A DNA stretch of 8,174 nucleotides from Bacillota bacterium (lineage in GTDB: Bacteria; Bacillota; Clostridia; UBA1381). A model generated the notes under the pieces. The model worked only from the letters and a program-made list of their open reading frames with translations. It was not told the DNA's origin and searched no databases. Positions within the stretch are counted from its first letter, which is position 1. The number at the start of each line of letters is the position of its first letter. Positions 6,050 to 8,174 of the stretch are shown here, in pieces. The position numbers and the translations under genes were made by a program. The stretch is from positions 1 through 8,174 of the forward strand of contig JAJPXA010000009.1 in NCBI GenBank assembly GCA_021205715.1, written 5' to 3'.

Positions 6050-7108
6050 ATGGCGGAAAATGCGTATAAGTCAGCGGGAGTTGACGTTGAGGCGGGATAT
6101 GAGTCGGTAAGGCTCATAAAGGACGATGTAAAAAAGACGGCGATTGAGGGAGTTATAGGCGGTATAGGCGGCTTTGGCGGCTTGTTCGAGGTGCCGAAGG
6201 GTTATGAAAATCCGGTGCTTGTATCCGGCACGGACGGCGTGGGCACAAAGATAAGGATTGCCTTTCTGTTGGACAAGCACGACACAATCGGTCGGGATTG
6301 CGTGGCAATGTGCGTGAACGACATTGCTTGCTCGGGCGCTAAACCTTTGTTTTTCCTTGACTATATCGCGATAGGAAAGAATGTTCCCGAAAAGGTTGCC
6401 GAAATTGTAAAGGGCGTTGCGGACGGCTGCGTTTTGGCAGGCTGCGCGCTTGTCGGCGGCGAAACAGCGGAGCATCCGGATCTTATGCCCGCAGACGAAT
6501 ACGATGTCGCGGGATTCAGTGTAGGTGTTGTGGAGAAAAGCAAAATTACCGACGGTACAAACGCTAAGGCGGGCGATGTGCTGATAGGCATCGCGTCAAG
6601 CGGTGTTCATTCAAACGGCTATTCGCTTGTAAGAAAGGTTTTCGGTCTTAACGATGATAACGCTAAGGAAACGCTTGACACGTACAGTGAGGAGCTTGGC
6701 AAAACCATAGGCGAGGAGCTTTTAACTCCGACAAGAATTTACGTCAAGCCGCTCTTAAAGCTGATTGACGAGGTGGGCATAAAGACCGTTTCGCATATCA
6801 CAGGCGGCGGCTTTATCGAGAATGTTCCGAGAATGCTGCCCGACGGCTTAAAGGCGGTTATCAAAAAGGGTACATGGGAAATTCTTCCTATATTTGACCT
6901 TATGCAGAAAAAAGCAGGTATTCCCGAAAGAGATATGTATAATACCTTTAATATGGGCATCGGTATGATTGTCGCGGTGGACGCGGATAAGGCGGACGCG
7001 GCGGTTAAATGTCTTGAAGCAGCGGGTGAAAAGGCGTATATAATCGGTGAGCTTGCCGGGGGCGAAAAAGGTGTTGAAATAGTTAGTGACAACGGAGTAA
7101 TTAAATAA
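6050..7108 (+). CDS. purM: Phosphoribosylformylglycinamidine cyclo-ligase (AIR synthetase)
   Basis: ATP-dependent closure of the imidazole ring of FGAM to give AIR, the substrate for the carboxylation step completed by PurE. Full-length at 352 residues. Motifs: YKSAGVD (6-12), SGTDGVGTK (59-67) in the ATP/phosphate region, MCVNDI (87-92), LVGGETAEHP (134-143), SSGVHSNGYSL (183-193), HITGGG (249-254) and NMGIGM (301-306). The ETAEHPD segment differs from E. coli GGETAEMPG. I take this as lineage variation, since all flanking residues are conserved. ATG 6050 is 8 bases after AAAGGAG. Its TAA shares one base with the purN ATG (TAATG), indicating coupled translation. Confidence 0.95.
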   Translation: MAENAYKSAGVDVEAGYESVRLIKDDVKKTAIEGVIGGIGGFGGLFEVPKGYENPVLVSGTDGVGTKIRIAFLLDKHDTIGRDCVAMCVNDIACSGAKPLFFLDYIAIGKNVPEKVAEIVKGVADGCVLAGCALVGGETAEHPDLMPADEYDVAGFSVGVVEKSKITDGTNAKAGDVLIGIASSGVHSNGYSLVRKVFGLNDDNAKETLDTYSEELGKTIGEELLTPTRIYVKPLLKLIDEVGIKTVSHITGGGFIENVPRMLPDGLKAVIKKGTWEILPIFDLMQKKAGIPERDMYNTFNMGIGMIVAVDADKADAAVKCLEAAGEKAYIIGELAGGEKGVEIVSDNGVIK

Positions 7109-7704
7109 TGAAAAATATAGGTGTTTTAATTTCAGGCGGCGGCACGAATTTGCAGGCGCTTATAGATAAGCAGGGAACGGTTTTAAAAAGCGGCAGGATT
7201 GTGTGCGTATGCTCTAACAGCGCGTCCGCTTACGGTCTTACGCGCGCCGAAAAGGCGGGCATTGCGACAAAGGTTATCCGCAAAAACGCCGATTGCGGCG
7301 GCGACAATGAGGAATTTAACCGCCGTATCTGCGAGTATATGAAAGAAATGCAGGTTGACGTTATAGTCCTCGCGGGATTTTTGGCGATACTTAGCGGTAA
7401 GCTTTTGGAGGAATACGCGGACAGGATTGTAAATATTCACCCGTCGCTCATTCCGTCATTCTGCGGCGACGGCTTTTACGGCTTAAAGGTGCATAAAGCC
7501 GCGCTTGACTACGGAGTTAAGGTGACGGGCGCGACAGCGCATTTGGTAAACGAAATCACAGACGGCGGAAAAATATTGCTGCAAAAGGCGGTGTACATAG
7601 AGGACGGCGACACGCCGGAAATTTTGCAAAAACGCGTTATGGAACAGGCGGAATGGATAATACTTCCGCAAGCGGCGGAAATGGTTTGTAGAGGAGAAGT
7701 ATAA
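7108..7704 (+). CDS. purN: Phosphoribosylglycinamide formyltransferase (10-formyl-THF dependent)
   Basis: Transfers a formyl group from 10-formyltetrahydrofolate to GAR, giving FGAR in purine synthesis. At 198 residues it is the normal length. ISGGGTNLQ (8-16) binds the GAR phosphate and LAGFLAILS (88-96) forms part of the folate site. Catalytic residues by alignment with E. coli PurN are N109 and H111 in NIHPSLIPSF, and D152 in EITDGG. A GGAG (7094-7097) lies 10 bases before the ATG, within the end of purM. The stop codon overlaps the next start as TAATG, so the purM-purN-purO block is tightly coupled. Confidence 0.95.
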   Translation: MKNIGVLISGGGTNLQALIDKQGTVLKSGRIVCVCSNSASAYGLTRAEKAGIATKVIRKNADCGGDNEEFNRRICEYMKEMQVDVIVLAGFLAILSGKLLEEYADRIVNIHPSLIPSFCGDGFYGLKVHKAALDYGVKVTGATAHLVNEITDGGKILLQKAVYIEDGDTPEILQKRVMEQAEWIILPQAAEMVCRGEV

Positions 7705-8174
7705 TGAAAAAAATTGATATTTACGAGGAATTGAAAAACAACGCATACCCGGGCAGAGGTATTGTAATCGGCAAAAGCGCGGACGGCAAAAGCGCGGTCA
7801 CGGCGTATTTTATTATGGGCAGGAGCGTAAACAGCCGCAACCGCGTCTTTGTTGAGGACGGCGACGGCATACGCACACAGGCGTTCGACCCGTCAAAGCT
7901 GGAGGATCCGCATCTGATTATTTACGCGCCGGTAAGGGTTTTGGGCAACAAGACAATCGTTACAAACGGCGACCAGACCGATACGGTGTACGAGCTTATG
8001 AGCGAGGGCAAGACCTTTGAGCAGAGCCTCAGAACGCGCGAATTTGAGGATGACGCGCCGAACTTCACGCCGAGAATATCGGGTATAATCAAGACCGAAA
8101 ACGGCGGATTTGATTATGCGATGTCCATTTTAAAGAGCGCGAACGGAAATCCCGATTCGTGCCAACGCTACACG
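7704..8174 (+). CDS. purO: IMP cyclohydrolase, PurO-like (3' end outside the window)
   Basis: The frame opens at ATG 7704, seven bases after GAGGAG (7691-7696), and runs 157 codons to the window edge without a stop. I recognise it as the archaeal-type IMP cyclohydrolase (PurO) family, which closes FAICAR to IMP, the last step of the pathway. Shared features with archaeal PurO as I remember it are YPGRGIVIG (15-23), the GRSVNSRNR segment (39-47), YAPVRVLGN (74-82), NGDQTDTV (88-95) matching the archaeal SNGSHTDT, and TPRISG (122-127). Its place directly after purN, with a TAATG overlap, supports a purine role. The PurH cyclohydrolase fold is unrelated and its motifs are absent. A separate AICAR formyltransferase gene would then be expected downstream. 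The remaining C-terminal part (perhaps a third or more) cannot be judged. Confidence 0.8.
   Translation, partial: MKKIDIYEELKNNAYPGRGIVIGKSADGKSAVTAYFIMGRSVNSRNRVFVEDGDGIRTQAFDPSKLEDPHLIIYAPVRVLGNKTIVTNGDQTDTVYELMSEGKTFEQSLRTREFEDDAPNFTPRISGIIKTENGGFDYAMSILKSANGNPDSCQRYT

Overview
This window looks like chromosomal core DNA from an anaerobic, endospore-forming member of the Clostridia (Bacillota). The basis is gene content: an NfnAB-type bifurcating transhydrogenase, the sporulation regulator SpoIIID, strong AGGAGG-type ribosome binding sites, and a purine operon that carries a PurO-like IMP cyclohydrolase at the position where bifunctional PurH is often found. A species cannot be named from sequence reading alone. 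All recognised genes lie on the + strand, there is no gene-free stretch over 300 bases, and I see no mobile elements, tRNA or rRNA genes, or CRISPR arrays.

Layout: (1) 26-1354, a MATE-family drug/Na+ antiporter whose best start is a TTG codon. (2) 1355-1532, an AT-rich intergenic region with a sigma-A-type promoter and a perfect 8-bp palindrome touching its -35 box. (3) 1533-3771, nfnA and nfnB, overlapping by 8 bp and closed by a strong intrinsic terminator at 3781-3824. (4) 3855-5022, mtnN and luxS, overlapping by 14 bp, which detoxify S-adenosylhomocysteine and release the AI-2 precursor. (5) 5028-5345, spoIIID behind what looks like its own sigma-E promoter, closed by a terminator at 5360-5390. 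(6) 5436-8174, a purine biosynthesis operon with its own promoter: purE, purM, purN and a purO-like gene that runs off the end of the window. purM/purN and purN/purO are coupled through TAATG stop-start overlaps.

Functional reading: the nfn pair balances NADH, ferredoxin and NADPH pools for anabolism. mtnN-luxS recycles the by-product of methylation, and its MTA/SAH nucleosidase also yields adenine. The pur genes make IMP de novo. spoIIID is a mother-cell developmental gene sitting between two housekeeping operons and insulated by its own promoter and terminator.

Nothing here is a clearly new system. The points most worth a second look are the PurO-type final purine step in a bacterial operon that lacks purC and purF between purE and purM, the sigma-E-like promoter that redefines the spoIIID start, and the palindrome and repeat elements in the nfnA and purE control regions.
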